This document shows positions 32,472-40,548 of a stretch of 64,000 nt of DNA, one piece after another. The notes under the pieces are model-generated. The model was not told where the DNA came from. It searched no databases and was given only the letters and a program-made list of their open reading frames with translations. The stretch is from the NCBI GenBank assembly GCA_036504515.1, contig DASXVA010000012.1, positions 434,001 through 498,000 of the forward strand, given 5' to 3'. Both the position numbers and the translations under genes were made by a program. The stretch is from AWTP1-18 sp036504515. GTDB lineage: Bacteria; Pseudomonadota; Gammaproteobacteria; Burkholderiales; Rhodocyclaceae. Positions within the stretch are counted from its first letter, which is position 1, and every line of letters begins with the position of its first letter.

Positions 32472-32486
32472 GCCCTGGCCGGAATC

Positions 32487-33698
32487 ATGCGCACCGCCGA
32501 TTTCCTCCGCTTTGCCTTTCAGTCCTTGGCTTCGCACCGGCTGCGCACCTTCCTGTCCGCCCTAGGCATCGCCATCGGCATCACCGCGGTGATTCTGCTC
32601 ACCAGCATCGGCCAGGGCCTGCACCGTTTCATCGTCGAGGAATTCACCCAGTTCGGCACCAACATCATCGGCGTCACCCCGGGTCATACCGACACCCGGG
32701 GCGGACCGGTGGGCGCCATCAATACCGTGCGTCCGCTATCCATTGACGACGCGCTGGCCCTGCGCCACGCGCCGCATATTCGTGCCGCCGACCCGACCGT
32801 CCAGGGCAACGGCGAAATCGCCGTGGAAGGCGAAACGGGCAGACGCTCCCGGCGTGTCATGATCTACGGCACCAGCCGGGCCATGATCGACGTGGTGCAA
32901 ATGAAAGTGGCCCTGGGCGACTTTCTGCCGGACGACGATCCCCGCTCGGCCCGGGCCTTCGTCGTGCTGGGATCAAAAGCGGCAGAAGAACTTTTCCCCG
33001 ACCAGAGTCCCCTGGGCCAGCGCATGCGGGTTGGCGGTGAACGCTACCGCATCGTCGGCGTCATGGCCCCCAAGGGGCAGATACTGGGCATGGACCTGGA
33101 TGACATGGTGTACATCCCCGTCGGCCGCGCCCTGGAAATGTTCAACAGGGAAAGCCTGGGCGAAATCCGCATCAGCTACGATCCCACCACGCCCCTGCCC
33201 GAGGTGGAGGCCAGCCTGCGCCATAGCCTGATGGCCCGTCATGGCCGGGAGGATTTCACCATCACGCCGCAAGCCAAGATGTTGGAAACCTTCGACACCA
33301 TCCTCGGCGCCATTACCTTCGCGGTGGCTGCCATTGGCGGCATCTCGTTGCTGGTAGGCGGCATCGGCATCCTCACCATCCTCACCATTGCCGTCTCTGA
33401 ACGAACGGCGGAGATCGGCTTGCTGCGGGCCTTGGGGGCCACTCAGAAACGCATCCTCATGCTCTTCCTCGGCGAAGCCGCCGCCCTGGCTGCCCTGGGC
33501 GGTGTCACCGGTTTGCTGCTGGGCTGGGGCATCGGCTTCCTGCTCTCCACCTTCATCCCCTCCCTGCCCGTGCAACTGCCCTGGTCCTATGCGGTCGCTG
33601 CGGAAGTGACTGCAGTAGTCATTGGTCTCATCGCCGGCGTGTTACCAGCCCGGCGGGCAGCCCAGCTCGACCCCATCGAAGCGCTACGTTCCGAATAA
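32487..33698 (+). CDS. MacB/FtsX-type ABC transporter permease
   Basis: This 403-residue protein has one TM near the N-terminus (FLSALGIAIGITAVILL), a periplasmic MacB-PCD domain (about residues 45-250) and three C-terminal TMs of the FtsX domain with the conserved VSERTAEIGLLRALGAT. Such permeases work in mechanotransmission and export of lipoproteins, macrolides or peptides. The matching ATPase is not adjacent, so it must be elsewhere. It is convergent with the TonB receptor gene, 20 bp apart. Confidence 0.9.
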   Translation: MRTADFLRFAFQSLASHRLRTFLSALGIAIGITAVILLTSIGQGLHRFIVEEFTQFGTNIIGVTPGHTDTRGGPVGAINTVRPLSIDDALALRHAPHIRAADPTVQGNGEIAVEGETGRRSRRVMIYGTSRAMIDVVQMKVALGDFLPDDDPRSARAFVVLGSKAAEELFPDQSPLGQRMRVGGERYRIVGVMAPKGQILGMDLDDMVYIPVGRALEMFNRESLGEIRISYDPTTPLPEVEASLRHSLMARHGREDFTITPQAKMLETFDTILGAITFAVAAIGGISLLVGGIGILTILTIAVSERTAEIGLLRALGATQKRILMLFLGEAAALAALGGVTGLLLGWGIGFLLSTFIPSLPVQLPWSYAVAAEVTAVVIGLIAGVLPARRAAQLDPIEALRSE

Positions 33699-33718
33699 AG
33701 CTGTGGAACCCTGCGCCT

Positions 33719-36265
33719 TCAATTGACCGCCGGTTTGTCGAACTCATAACGCATACCAATCCAGATAGTTCGGGAGGCCCCCGGGGAGTAGAAGGTGGCA
33801 CGCACCAAGGGATACTCGCCCCCCACCGCTGCAAAGGGCTGGGCCACAAAACCACCATTGGCACCGAAACCCGTTGTCCCCAATTGGGCTGCTGTTGCGT
33901 ACTTGCGATCGAACAGGTTATTGACCATACCGAAGAAACTCAGCTGGCTTGAGGCGCGATAGCGGCTGCTCAGATCGAAGACAGAATAGCCCGCACTCTT
34001 GCCCGAGCCCAGGTAGTTGGTTCCATCCGGCTGATGCTGGTTGTTCTCGTTACCCCGGGCATAGGCACTGGAAACGGCAGTCATGCCCAAGCCCAGGGAC
34101 CAGGCCCAGTTGACTTGGTAGTCAGCCCGCAGTTTGAGGGTGTGCTGGGGAATCAAGGGAATCCTGTTACCGGGATTGATTACGATGTTGCCGTCCAGCC
34201 CGGGGCTCGAAGCATCGCTGCTGCTATTGCCAGCCGCCCCAACCGTTTCCCGACTCTGATAAGTGGCATCCAGATAGGTGTAGTTGGCGCCGACATCCAG
34301 CTTGCCGATGCGGCTTTCCAGGCCCAGTTCAAGCCCCTGACGGCGGGTCTTGCCGAAGTTTTTGAAGTACCCGGAACCACTCTGGCTGCTGGCAACAAAA
34401 AGAATGTCGTCGAAATTTTCAGAGCGAAACAGCGAAGCATTCCAAGTTGTATTGGCCGACAAGGCACCCCGCAGCCCCGCTTCCCAAGTTTTGGTCACCA
34501 CCTGCTTGAGGGGTGGATCGCCCGCCATGGCATTGGGCAGTTTGCAGGGATTGGCGGGATCGGCACAACCCAGCTCAATGGCAGAAGGCGTGCGGCTACC
34601 TTCGTTGTAGCCGACATAGGTGCTGAATGTCTGGGTCGGGGCAAAGGCCATGCCGATGGCGGGATTGAAGCGGCTATAGACGTAGTCGCCATCCAGGGAG
34701 CCACTACCGCCACCAGGATTGAGATGGTCCTGATTCTTGACCGAGGTCCGGTTATAGCGACCGGACACAGTCAGATGCAAAACATCGTGAATGGAGACGG
34801 TGTCGGTGGCGAAGATGCTCCAGGTGCGGGTACGACCGGTGAGGTCCACCCGGCTATCAATGGGATTCCCGTTGTCATCCAGCTCCGTGCCATCAGCAAA
34901 AAAATTTACCGCAGTAATGCTGCGATCCGGGTTGATATATCCGAATTGAGAGGTCTGCTTGAAGTCGGCCTTGCTCGCATCAAAACCAGCACCGCTGGTG
35001 AATTGATTAGGCAGTCCCGCCAAAGTACCCAGCAGGGTAAGTTGACCGGAAAAACCAAAATTCTCCTGCTCGGTCTTGGTGCGATTGATTAAGCCATTAC
35101 AGTATTTTGCTGGGTCAGTGTTCAGCAACACATTGGCAATACAACGCCAATATAGGAAAGGGGTATTCGAGGCATCGGCCCCCGCCGCTGGAAAACCTGT
35201 ATAACCCGCAGTGGTCAAAGCCGTCTGCTCGGCGGCAGTTGGCTGATACACCGATTGATCCAAAGAGCGGTCGTTCATATCCCCATTGAATGTACTGGTC
35301 CTGATCTTTCGGTAATAAACATTGCCAGCCAGCAGAGTCTCGTCATCCAGATTGAACTTGCCGGTAAGGTTGAGGAACAGGGCATCATTTTTTGTTTCGT
35401 CAGGCTTGGTATACACACTGCTGTAGCTCTGCGCCAAAAAACGCTGCTCCTGCAAGCCGTTACCGGTCAGCTTGTTACCCGCATAGGATGCCGTTAATGC
35501 CAACTCTGTCCTTTGATCGGACCAGCCCAGTTTGCCGAAGAGCTGATTCACGCGCGAAGGCGAACTTTCGCGCCAGCCGTCTTCGCGAAACACATTGCCG
35601 GTCATGTACCAATTGAGGCCCTTGTCGTTGTAGCCGCCGTGCTCGAACTCGGTGGAGTAACGACCATTGGAACCGGCAATGGCCTGAATCGACGACCCGG
35701 GATTACTCAAACCGTCCTTGGTCTTGAGCGACAGCGCACCACCCAGAGTATTAAGACCGAACAAGGGGTTCGATCCCGACATCAGGGTGACTGAAGAAAT
35801 CGCGGCCCGGGGAATCAGATCCCAACTCACCACATCGCCAAAGGGCTGATTGAGTCGCACGCCATCCATATACACGGACAGGCCCTGGGGCGTTCCGAGC
35901 AGGGGCGATGCGGTGTAGCCACGATAGTTAACGTCGGGCTGAAAGGGGTTGCCTTGGGTTTCGTTGATGTTGACGCTGCCAAGATTCCGGTTCATGAAGG
36001 CACTCAGATCGAGGGCCATGCTGCGGTCGATATCGGCATCTGTCGCCGTTTGCACCGAAGCGGGAATCTGGCTTTTCGACAGACCAATACCGGGCAGCGG
36101 CGTGGTGCCGATAATGGTCACAGCAGGCAATTCAATCTGGGCGGATTCGTCCGCATGAACAAGGGCTGTGCTGAACAAAGACACTAACGCAACAGTCAGC
36201 ACCGCCCCCTTGAGGCTGGCTGCCGTGACTCCCCTGCCTTTCCGTGAACTTCCCTTGACCAACAC
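33719..36265 (-). CDS. TonB-dependent outer-membrane receptor
   Basis: This 848-residue protein starts at GTG 36265, 5 nt after GAGGAG. It has a signal peptide (to about residue 38), a TonB-box-like region, a plug (about 60-180; SVYMDGVRLNQPFGDVVSWDLIP, LFGLNTLGGALSLKT) and a 22-strand barrel with long Cys-containing loops (CIANVLLN..YCNGL; CADPANPCKLPN). The substrate is unknown; the plug is like catecholate or vitamin receptors. No cobalamin riboswitch or Fur box consensus was found upstream, but a GGGAATGATTCCC palindrome is present. Confidence 0.92.
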   Translation of the reverse strand: MLVKGSSRKGRGVTAASLKGAVLTVALVSLFSTALVHADESAQIELPAVTIIGTTPLPGIGLSKSQIPASVQTATDADIDRSMALDLSAFMNRNLGSVNINETQGNPFQPDVNYRGYTASPLLGTPQGLSVYMDGVRLNQPFGDVVSWDLIPRAAISSVTLMSGSNPLFGLNTLGGALSLKTKDGLSNPGSSIQAIAGSNGRYSTEFEHGGYNDKGLNWYMTGNVFREDGWRESSPSRVNQLFGKLGWSDQRTELALTASYAGNKLTGNGLQEQRFLAQSYSSVYTKPDETKNDALFLNLTGKFNLDDETLLAGNVYYRKIRTSTFNGDMNDRSLDQSVYQPTAAEQTALTTAGYTGFPAAGADASNTPFLYWRCIANVLLNTDPAKYCNGLINRTKTEQENFGFSGQLTLLGTLAGLPNQFTSGAGFDASKADFKQTSQFGYINPDRSITAVNFFADGTELDDNGNPIDSRVDLTGRTRTWSIFATDTVSIHDVLHLTVSGRYNRTSVKNQDHLNPGGGSGSLDGDYVYSRFNPAIGMAFAPTQTFSTYVGYNEGSRTPSAIELGCADPANPCKLPNAMAGDPPLKQVVTKTWEAGLRGALSANTTWNASLFRSENFDDILFVASSQSGSGYFKNFGKTRRQGLELGLESRIGKLDVGANYTYLDATYQSRETVGAAGNSSSDASSPGLDGNIVINPGNRIPLIPQHTLKLRADYQVNWAWSLGLGMTAVSSAYARGNENNQHQPDGTNYLGSGKSAGYSVFDLSSRYRASSQLSFFGMVNNLFDRKYATAAQLGTTGFGANGGFVAQPFAAVGGEYPLVRATFYSPGASRTIWIGMRYEFDKPAVN

Positions 36266-36377
36266 GCTTGCTCCTCAGATTTGTTATTTCGGTGCGGAGT
36301 GGGTTAGCAGTTTGCTGACTGCCCCACATACACTTGAAACATGAAGCAAGTATGCGATACCGGCTCCTGACCAACTA

Positions 36378-36390
36378 GGGAATGATTCCC
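36378..36390. promoter_or_regulatory. GGGAATGATTCCC palindrome in a divergent promoter
   Basis: This is a perfect 13-bp palindrome; the two outermost bases of CTAGGGAATGATTCCCGAG also pair. It lies between the TonB receptor gene (minus) and the Lys/Ala-rich peptide gene (plus). The regulator is unknown. Confidence 0.45.
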
Positions 36391-36546
36391 GAGCTGAAAG
36401 CCGGGAACTCCTAGGTCAAGCCTGACAATTTCATTGCCGCGGCTCACCGGCTTACAAACGGTTACAGCGCCTGTGTCATCAACCTAGGAGCTGAGTCGTT
36501 ATTGGAAGCATGCGCATGTGCGCTACTTTCAAAAAAGGAAACAAAA

Positions 36547-36831
36547 ATGTCCAAGATTCTCTCTGCTCTGATTGCTGGCCTGTTTGTTGTTTCTGCTTTT
36601 GCTGCCGACGCCCCCAAGCCCGCAACCCCCGACACAAAGCCCGCGGTTGAAGCCAAGGCTCCCGCCAAGACCGAGGCCAAGACTGAAGTGAAGGCCGAAG
36701 CCAAGGCCGACAAGAAGGAAGAAAAGAAAGAAGAGAAAAAGGAACACAAAGAACACAAGAAGGAAAAGGCTGCTGAAAAGGCTGACGCCAAGACCCCAGC
36801 CCCCGAAGCTGCCAAGCCTGCAGCCAAGTAA
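36547..36831 (+). CDS. Exported Lys/Ala/Glu-rich low-complexity protein
   Basis: This 94-residue protein has a signal peptide (MSKILSALIAGLFVVSAFA). The mature part is nearly all Lys, Ala, Glu, Pro, Thr and His, with a KKEEKKEEKKEHKEHKKEK core around residues 56-74, so it should be disordered or helical and strongly charged. The start follows AAAGGA. Repeated AAG/GAA codons make it an easy source of false antisense ORFs. The function is unknown; metal, polyanion or cell-wall binding are guesses. Confidence 0.8.
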   Translation: MSKILSALIAGLFVVSAFAADAPKPATPDTKPAVEAKAPAKTEAKTEVKAEAKADKKEEKKEEKKEHKEHKKEKAAEKADAKTPAPEAAKPAAK

Positions 36832-36907
36832 TCAGGCCCACCGAAGTCAGTAGGCCTTCCACAAGAAAGCTTGCTGTTGGCTCCAGTAACTCTGGCGCCA
36901 TACAATG

Positions 36908-36936
36908 AAAAAGGCCCGGTCATCCCGGGCCTTTTT
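36908..36936. terminator. Bidirectional intrinsic terminator
   Basis: An AAAAAGGCCCGG / CCGGGCCTTTTT stem with a 5-nt loop lies between the convergent low-complexity protein and DUF4337 genes. Confidence 0.92.
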
Positions 36937-36960
36937 CATTGCATCGACTGAAACAAAAAA

Positions 36961-37536
36961 CTACACGTGCAGTAACGCCAACACGGCGATGACACAACCG
37001 GCAGCCGCAACGCCAAGCGATGTCCATTGCAACCAGCGGCGACGGGTCAGCAAAGTGATTGCTGCCAGGGAAATGGAAACCTGCAGGGCCGTCATGGCCT
37101 GGGCCCAACGATGGTGTTCGTGGATGGCGTGTTCGCTTTCCTGCTCCGCTTCCTTGGACAACAGTTCAAGCTTCTCGGCCTTTTCCTTGATCTCCAGCTT
37201 TTCACGACCGTAGCGTTCAATTTCGCTCTTGTAGTGTTCTTTGACCTCGCCACTGGTCAGGGCCTGGGCCAGTTCGGCCAAGTTCTGCTTGGCGCTTTTC
37301 GATTGATAAAAACTCCACTGGTTAGCCGCCTCGGTTTTCTGGATCGCCGCTTCGTTCTTGTGCATCAGGGCGTCGTTCTGGGTACGACCGCCTTCATAGC
37401 TGAACAGTGCGCCAAGAGTGGCGAGGATGGCCGTCATGGCGGCGATGCGGGAAGAAAAACGGTCACTACCGTGTTGACCGGCGTGTTCGACTGCGTGGTC
37501 ATGGGGACCGTGGACGTGGAAGTGATCACCTGACAT
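36961..37536 (-). CDS. DUF4337 membrane protein
   Basis: This 191-residue protein has a His-rich N-terminus (DHFHVHGPHDHAVEHAGQHG), one TM (AAMTAILATLGALFSYEG), a central coiled coil (about residues 60-145: QKTEAANQWSFYQSKSAK is the DUF4337 signature) and two C-terminal TMs. The function is unknown. The start follows CGAGG. Confidence 0.87.
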   Translation of the reverse strand: MSGDHFHVHGPHDHAVEHAGQHGSDRFSSRIAAMTAILATLGALFSYEGGRTQNDALMHKNEAAIQKTEAANQWSFYQSKSAKQNLAELAQALTSGEVKEHYKSEIERYGREKLEIKEKAEKLELLSKEAEQESEHAIHEHHRWAQAMTALQVSISLAAITLLTRRRWLQWTSLGVAAAGCVIAVLALLHV

Positions 37537-37683
37537 GGAAACCTCGTTCTGAAATATTGGAAATGAGCCCTGGGGTCAGTTCAGGGCGGGGGACGATTTT
37601 AAATCGTAGGCAGGGTAATCACTGCCATTGCTAAAGCACGATAACAGACAACTATTTTCTGTAAATGACAGTGCCAGAGGTCT

Positions 37684-38880
37684 TTAGTCGGCAGCGTTGC
37701 GGGGCATGGCCCGGAACCCCATCAGCCCCAGGGCCAGAATGCAAAAAACTGCCCCTGCGTAAAAAGTCATGGAAGGGCTGTAAGCCTCCCACAGCCAGCC
37801 GGCCAGTCCGCTGGCCAACAACAGGGCTACGCCACTCATCAGGTTGAACAAGCCAAAGGCCGTGCCGCGCAAATCCGCGGGAGCCGTGTCCGCCACCATG
37901 GTAGCGAGCAAGCCCTGGGTCATGGCCATGTGCAGGCCCCAGAACGTTACCCCGGCCCAGATGATGGCCCAGTGATTGTCGTAGGCCAGGAAAAGGTCGG
38001 CAACGATCAGCAACAGTAGCCCCCAGACCAACAACTTGCGATGACTCATGGCATCGGCCAGCTTGCCGCAGGGATAGGCAGCGACGGCGTAAATGACATT
38101 CATGGCAATCATGACCAAGGGCGCAAAGGCCAAGGGCAAGCCGGACTGCTGGGCCCGCAAGACCAGGAAGGCTTCGGAAAATCTGGCCAGGGTGAACACG
38201 GCACCAATCAGCACCACCCACCAGTAGGAGGAAGAAAGGCGACGCAGATTTTCCCTCTTGAGCGGATTGACGCTGCGCTTGCCCTCATGGTGAGCCGGCT
38301 CCTGCACGCCGAACAACAGCAGCGCCACGGCCAACACGCCGGGGATGATGGCAACCCAGAACACGGCACGGAAATCATCGGCCCACAGCAGCATCAAACC
38401 CATGCCGAGCAAGGGCCCGAGAAAGGCCCCCACGGTATCGAGGGATTGGCGCAGGCCGAAGGCGGCGCCACGGATTTCGGGAGGCGCGAGGTCCGCCACC
38501 AGGGCATCCCGTGGCGCTCCGCGTATGCCTTTACCCACTCGGTCAATCAGGCGCGCGCTCAGCACCCAGCCGGCGCTGGTGGCAATAGCAAAAAGAGGTT
38601 TGGATGCGGCGCCAAGACCATAGCCGAGGACGGCGAGAAATTTTCGTTTGCCCAGCCAGTCACTCACCACGCCGCTGAACACTTTGACGATCAGGGCCGT
38701 CGCCTCTGCGGCCCCTTCGATCAAGCCCACGGCAAAGGCGCTCATGCCGAGGGCGGTGACCATGAATACCGGCAGCAGGCTGTGGATCAGTTCCGACGAT
38801 ACATCCATCAACAGACTGACGAAACCCAGGGCCCAGATGCTGCGGGGAATGGCAACGGAAACAGAAGAAGATTGGGCCAT
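37684..38880 (-). CDS. MFS transporter
   Basis: This 398-residue protein has 12 predicted TMs and the MFS loop DWLGKRKFLAVLGYGLGA between TM2 and TM3. The RLIDRVGKGIRGAPRDALVADLAP segment and N-terminal FVSLLMDVSSELIHSLLPVFM mark a sub-family of unknown substrate, often near metal or drug genes. It lies 61 bp before the AraC regulator stop, on the same strand. Confidence 0.9.
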   Translation of the reverse strand: MAQSSSVSVAIPRSIWALGFVSLLMDVSSELIHSLLPVFMVTALGMSAFAVGLIEGAAEATALIVKVFSGVVSDWLGKRKFLAVLGYGLGAASKPLFAIATSAGWVLSARLIDRVGKGIRGAPRDALVADLAPPEIRGAAFGLRQSLDTVGAFLGPLLGMGLMLLWADDFRAVFWVAIIPGVLAVALLLFGVQEPAHHEGKRSVNPLKRENLRRLSSSYWWVVLIGAVFTLARFSEAFLVLRAQQSGLPLAFAPLVMIAMNVIYAVAAYPCGKLADAMSHRKLLVWGLLLLIVADLFLAYDNHWAIIWAGVTFWGLHMAMTQGLLATMVADTAPADLRGTAFGLFNLMSGVALLLASGLAGWLWEAYSPSMTFYAGAVFCILALGLMGFRAMPRNAAD

Positions 38881-38951
38881 GGCGTTGCCGCGGAAGGAGG
38901 AATAACCGGGATTGTGCCATCCACGGATTGTTTTCCCCTTGCGGAGGACGC

Positions 38952-39878
38952 TCAGGCGGTCTGCCGTAACCTGGCCATGTCCTTCAAAGGAGGCGCGCCG
39001 AACAGGCGTCGGTACTCACGACTGAACTGGGACGGGCTTTCATAACCGACACGATGGCCCGCCGATGCCGCATCGTGCTTGTCCATCAACATCAATCGCC
39101 GCGCCTCCTGCAGCCGCAAATGCTTCTGGTACTGCAAGGGGCTCATGGCCGTCAAGGATTTGAAGTGTTGATGCAGAGAAGACTTGCTCATGTTGGCCGC
39201 ATTGGCCAAGGTGTCGATGGAGAGCGGCTTGTCGAAGTTTCCCTTGAGCCAGTCGATGGCCTGGGCGATTCGATGGCTATGGCTGTCGGCCAAAGCCATG
39301 TTGCGCAGATGCTGCCCGCGCTCGCCAGTCAGCAGGCGGTAGAGCAACTCCCGCTCAAGCATCGGGGCGAGGATGGCGATGTCCTCGGGGGAGGACAACA
39401 GCCGAGCCAAACGCAGGGCCGGATCCAGCACTTCCATAGACAGATCGCTCACCGCCAGACCCCGGGCCATGGCGGCAGAAGAGGATGGCAGTGCCATGTC
39501 CGCCATCAAGCTGCGGATTTTTCCAGGATCAAGATCAAAAACAAAACCGAGGATGGGTTTTTCCAGGGAGGCCTGGGTCACCTGGGCCACCACTGGCAAC
39601 TCCACGGACGTCACCAGATAGCGGTTGCGACCGTATTCGTAGGTCTCGTCCGCCAGCATCACCCGTTTGGCTCCCTGGGGAATCAAAGCCAGAGCCGAGC
39701 GGTACACCCCGCAGGAAGGAATGCTGGTGGTGGACGAACGATAGAAGAACAGGCCCGGAATCGGCGTATCAAACAATCCGTCGGCGCTGCAATATTGTTC
39801 AATAATTGCCGCCAGCTCCTGTTGCCGCATCTCCAGCACGGCCACATCCGCCTCGGGGAAATCACCTTCTAGCACCAT
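38952..39878 (-). CDS. AraC-family regulator (AraC_N type)
   Basis: This 308-residue protein has an N-terminal AraC_N ligand domain (about 20-175; PIPGLFFYRSS..IPQGAKRVMLADETYEYGRNRYLVTSVELPV) and a C-terminal double HTH (SIDTLANAANMSKSSLHQHFKSLTAMSPLQYQKHLRLQEARRLML; VGYESPSQFSREYRRLFG, in two blocks). The start is the ATG 6 nt after GGAG, rather than the TTG four codons upstream. It is divergent from the molybdenum hydroxylase genes and is the likeliest local regulator of them. Confidence 0.9.
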   Translation of the reverse strand: MVLEGDFPEADVAVLEMRQQELAAIIEQYCSADGLFDTPIPGLFFYRSSTTSIPSCGVYRSALALIPQGAKRVMLADETYEYGRNRYLVTSVELPVVAQVTQASLEKPILGFVFDLDPGKIRSLMADMALPSSSAAMARGLAVSDLSMEVLDPALRLARLLSSPEDIAILAPMLERELLYRLLTGERGQHLRNMALADSHSHRIAQAIDWLKGNFDKPLSIDTLANAANMSKSSLHQHFKSLTAMSPLQYQKHLRLQEARRLMLMDKHDAASAGHRVGYESPSQFSREYRRLFGAPPLKDMARLRQTA

Positions 39879-40078
39879 GGTCTTCTCCAAATCCGCACAT
39901 CTGCCAGATTATCTCGTTCCCTTTTCGTTTTCGTGAACTACGATAATGACTTGGAGGATCAGGCAATAATTTTGCAGTATCCAGTTATCCGCCCTCCTTG
40001 CCCTTCAGATAGATTCAATCGCAGCCTGTCCCCGGCTTTTACTGTCCGGGCTCATCAACCTTTTCGATGGAGCTGCCC

Positions 40079-40537
40079 ATGATCAAACTGACAGTCAACG
40101 GCAAACCCCGCCAGCTCGACGTCGCCGCCGACACCCCTCTGCTCTGGGCCCTGCGCGACACCCTGCAACTGACCGGCACCAAATACGGCTGCGGCCAGGC
40201 CCTGTGTGGCGCCTGTACCGTCCATGTGGACGGTACACCGGTACGCTCCTGCACCACCCCAGTCTCCGCCGTTGCGGGGCGCAAGATCACCACCATTGAA
40301 GCCGTCGATAGCGACCATGTCGGCAAGGTCGTGCAGGACGTCTGGCGCAAGCTGGATGTGGTGCAGTGCGGCTACTGCCAGTCCGGCCAGATCATGAGCG
40401 CCGTGGCACTGCTGAGCAAAAACCGCAAACCCAGCGATGCCGACATCGACAACGCCATGGGCGGAAACATCTGTCGCTGCGCCACCTACGTGCGCATCCG
40501 TGCCGCCATCCATGAAGCCGCCAAGGCCCTGGCCTGA
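40079..40537 (+). CDS. [2Fe-2S] subunit of a molybdenum hydroxylase (isoquinoline 1-oxidoreductase alpha type)
   Basis: This 152-residue protein has two [2Fe-2S] domains. The plant-ferredoxin-like motif is YGCGQALCGACTVHVDG..VRSC, and the helical domain carries QCGYCQSGQIM and GNICRCATYVRIR. It shuttles electrons from the Moco subunit encoded 11 bp downstream. The start at 40079 is set by GGAG 6 nt upstream. The family covers isoquinoline, nicotinate and aldehyde hydroxylases, and the substrate is not determined. Confidence 0.93.
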   Translation: MIKLTVNGKPRQLDVAADTPLLWALRDTLQLTGTKYGCGQALCGACTVHVDGTPVRSCTTPVSAVAGRKITTIEAVDSDHVGKVVQDVWRKLDVVQCGYCQSGQIMSAVALLSKNRKPSDADIDNAMGGNICRCATYVRIRAAIHEAAKALA

Positions 40538-40548
40538 GGAGAATCACC

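Noticed and set aside
36266..36546. Cobalamin riboswitch upstream of the TonB receptor
   Set aside because: No B12-box-like sequence found; only the GGGAATGATTCCC palindrome stands out.
36462..36923. Minus-strand Ser/Phe/Ala-rich ORFs opposite the Lys/Glu-rich peptide gene
   Set aside because: They are complementary readings of AAG/GAA repeats; no ribosome site or family match.
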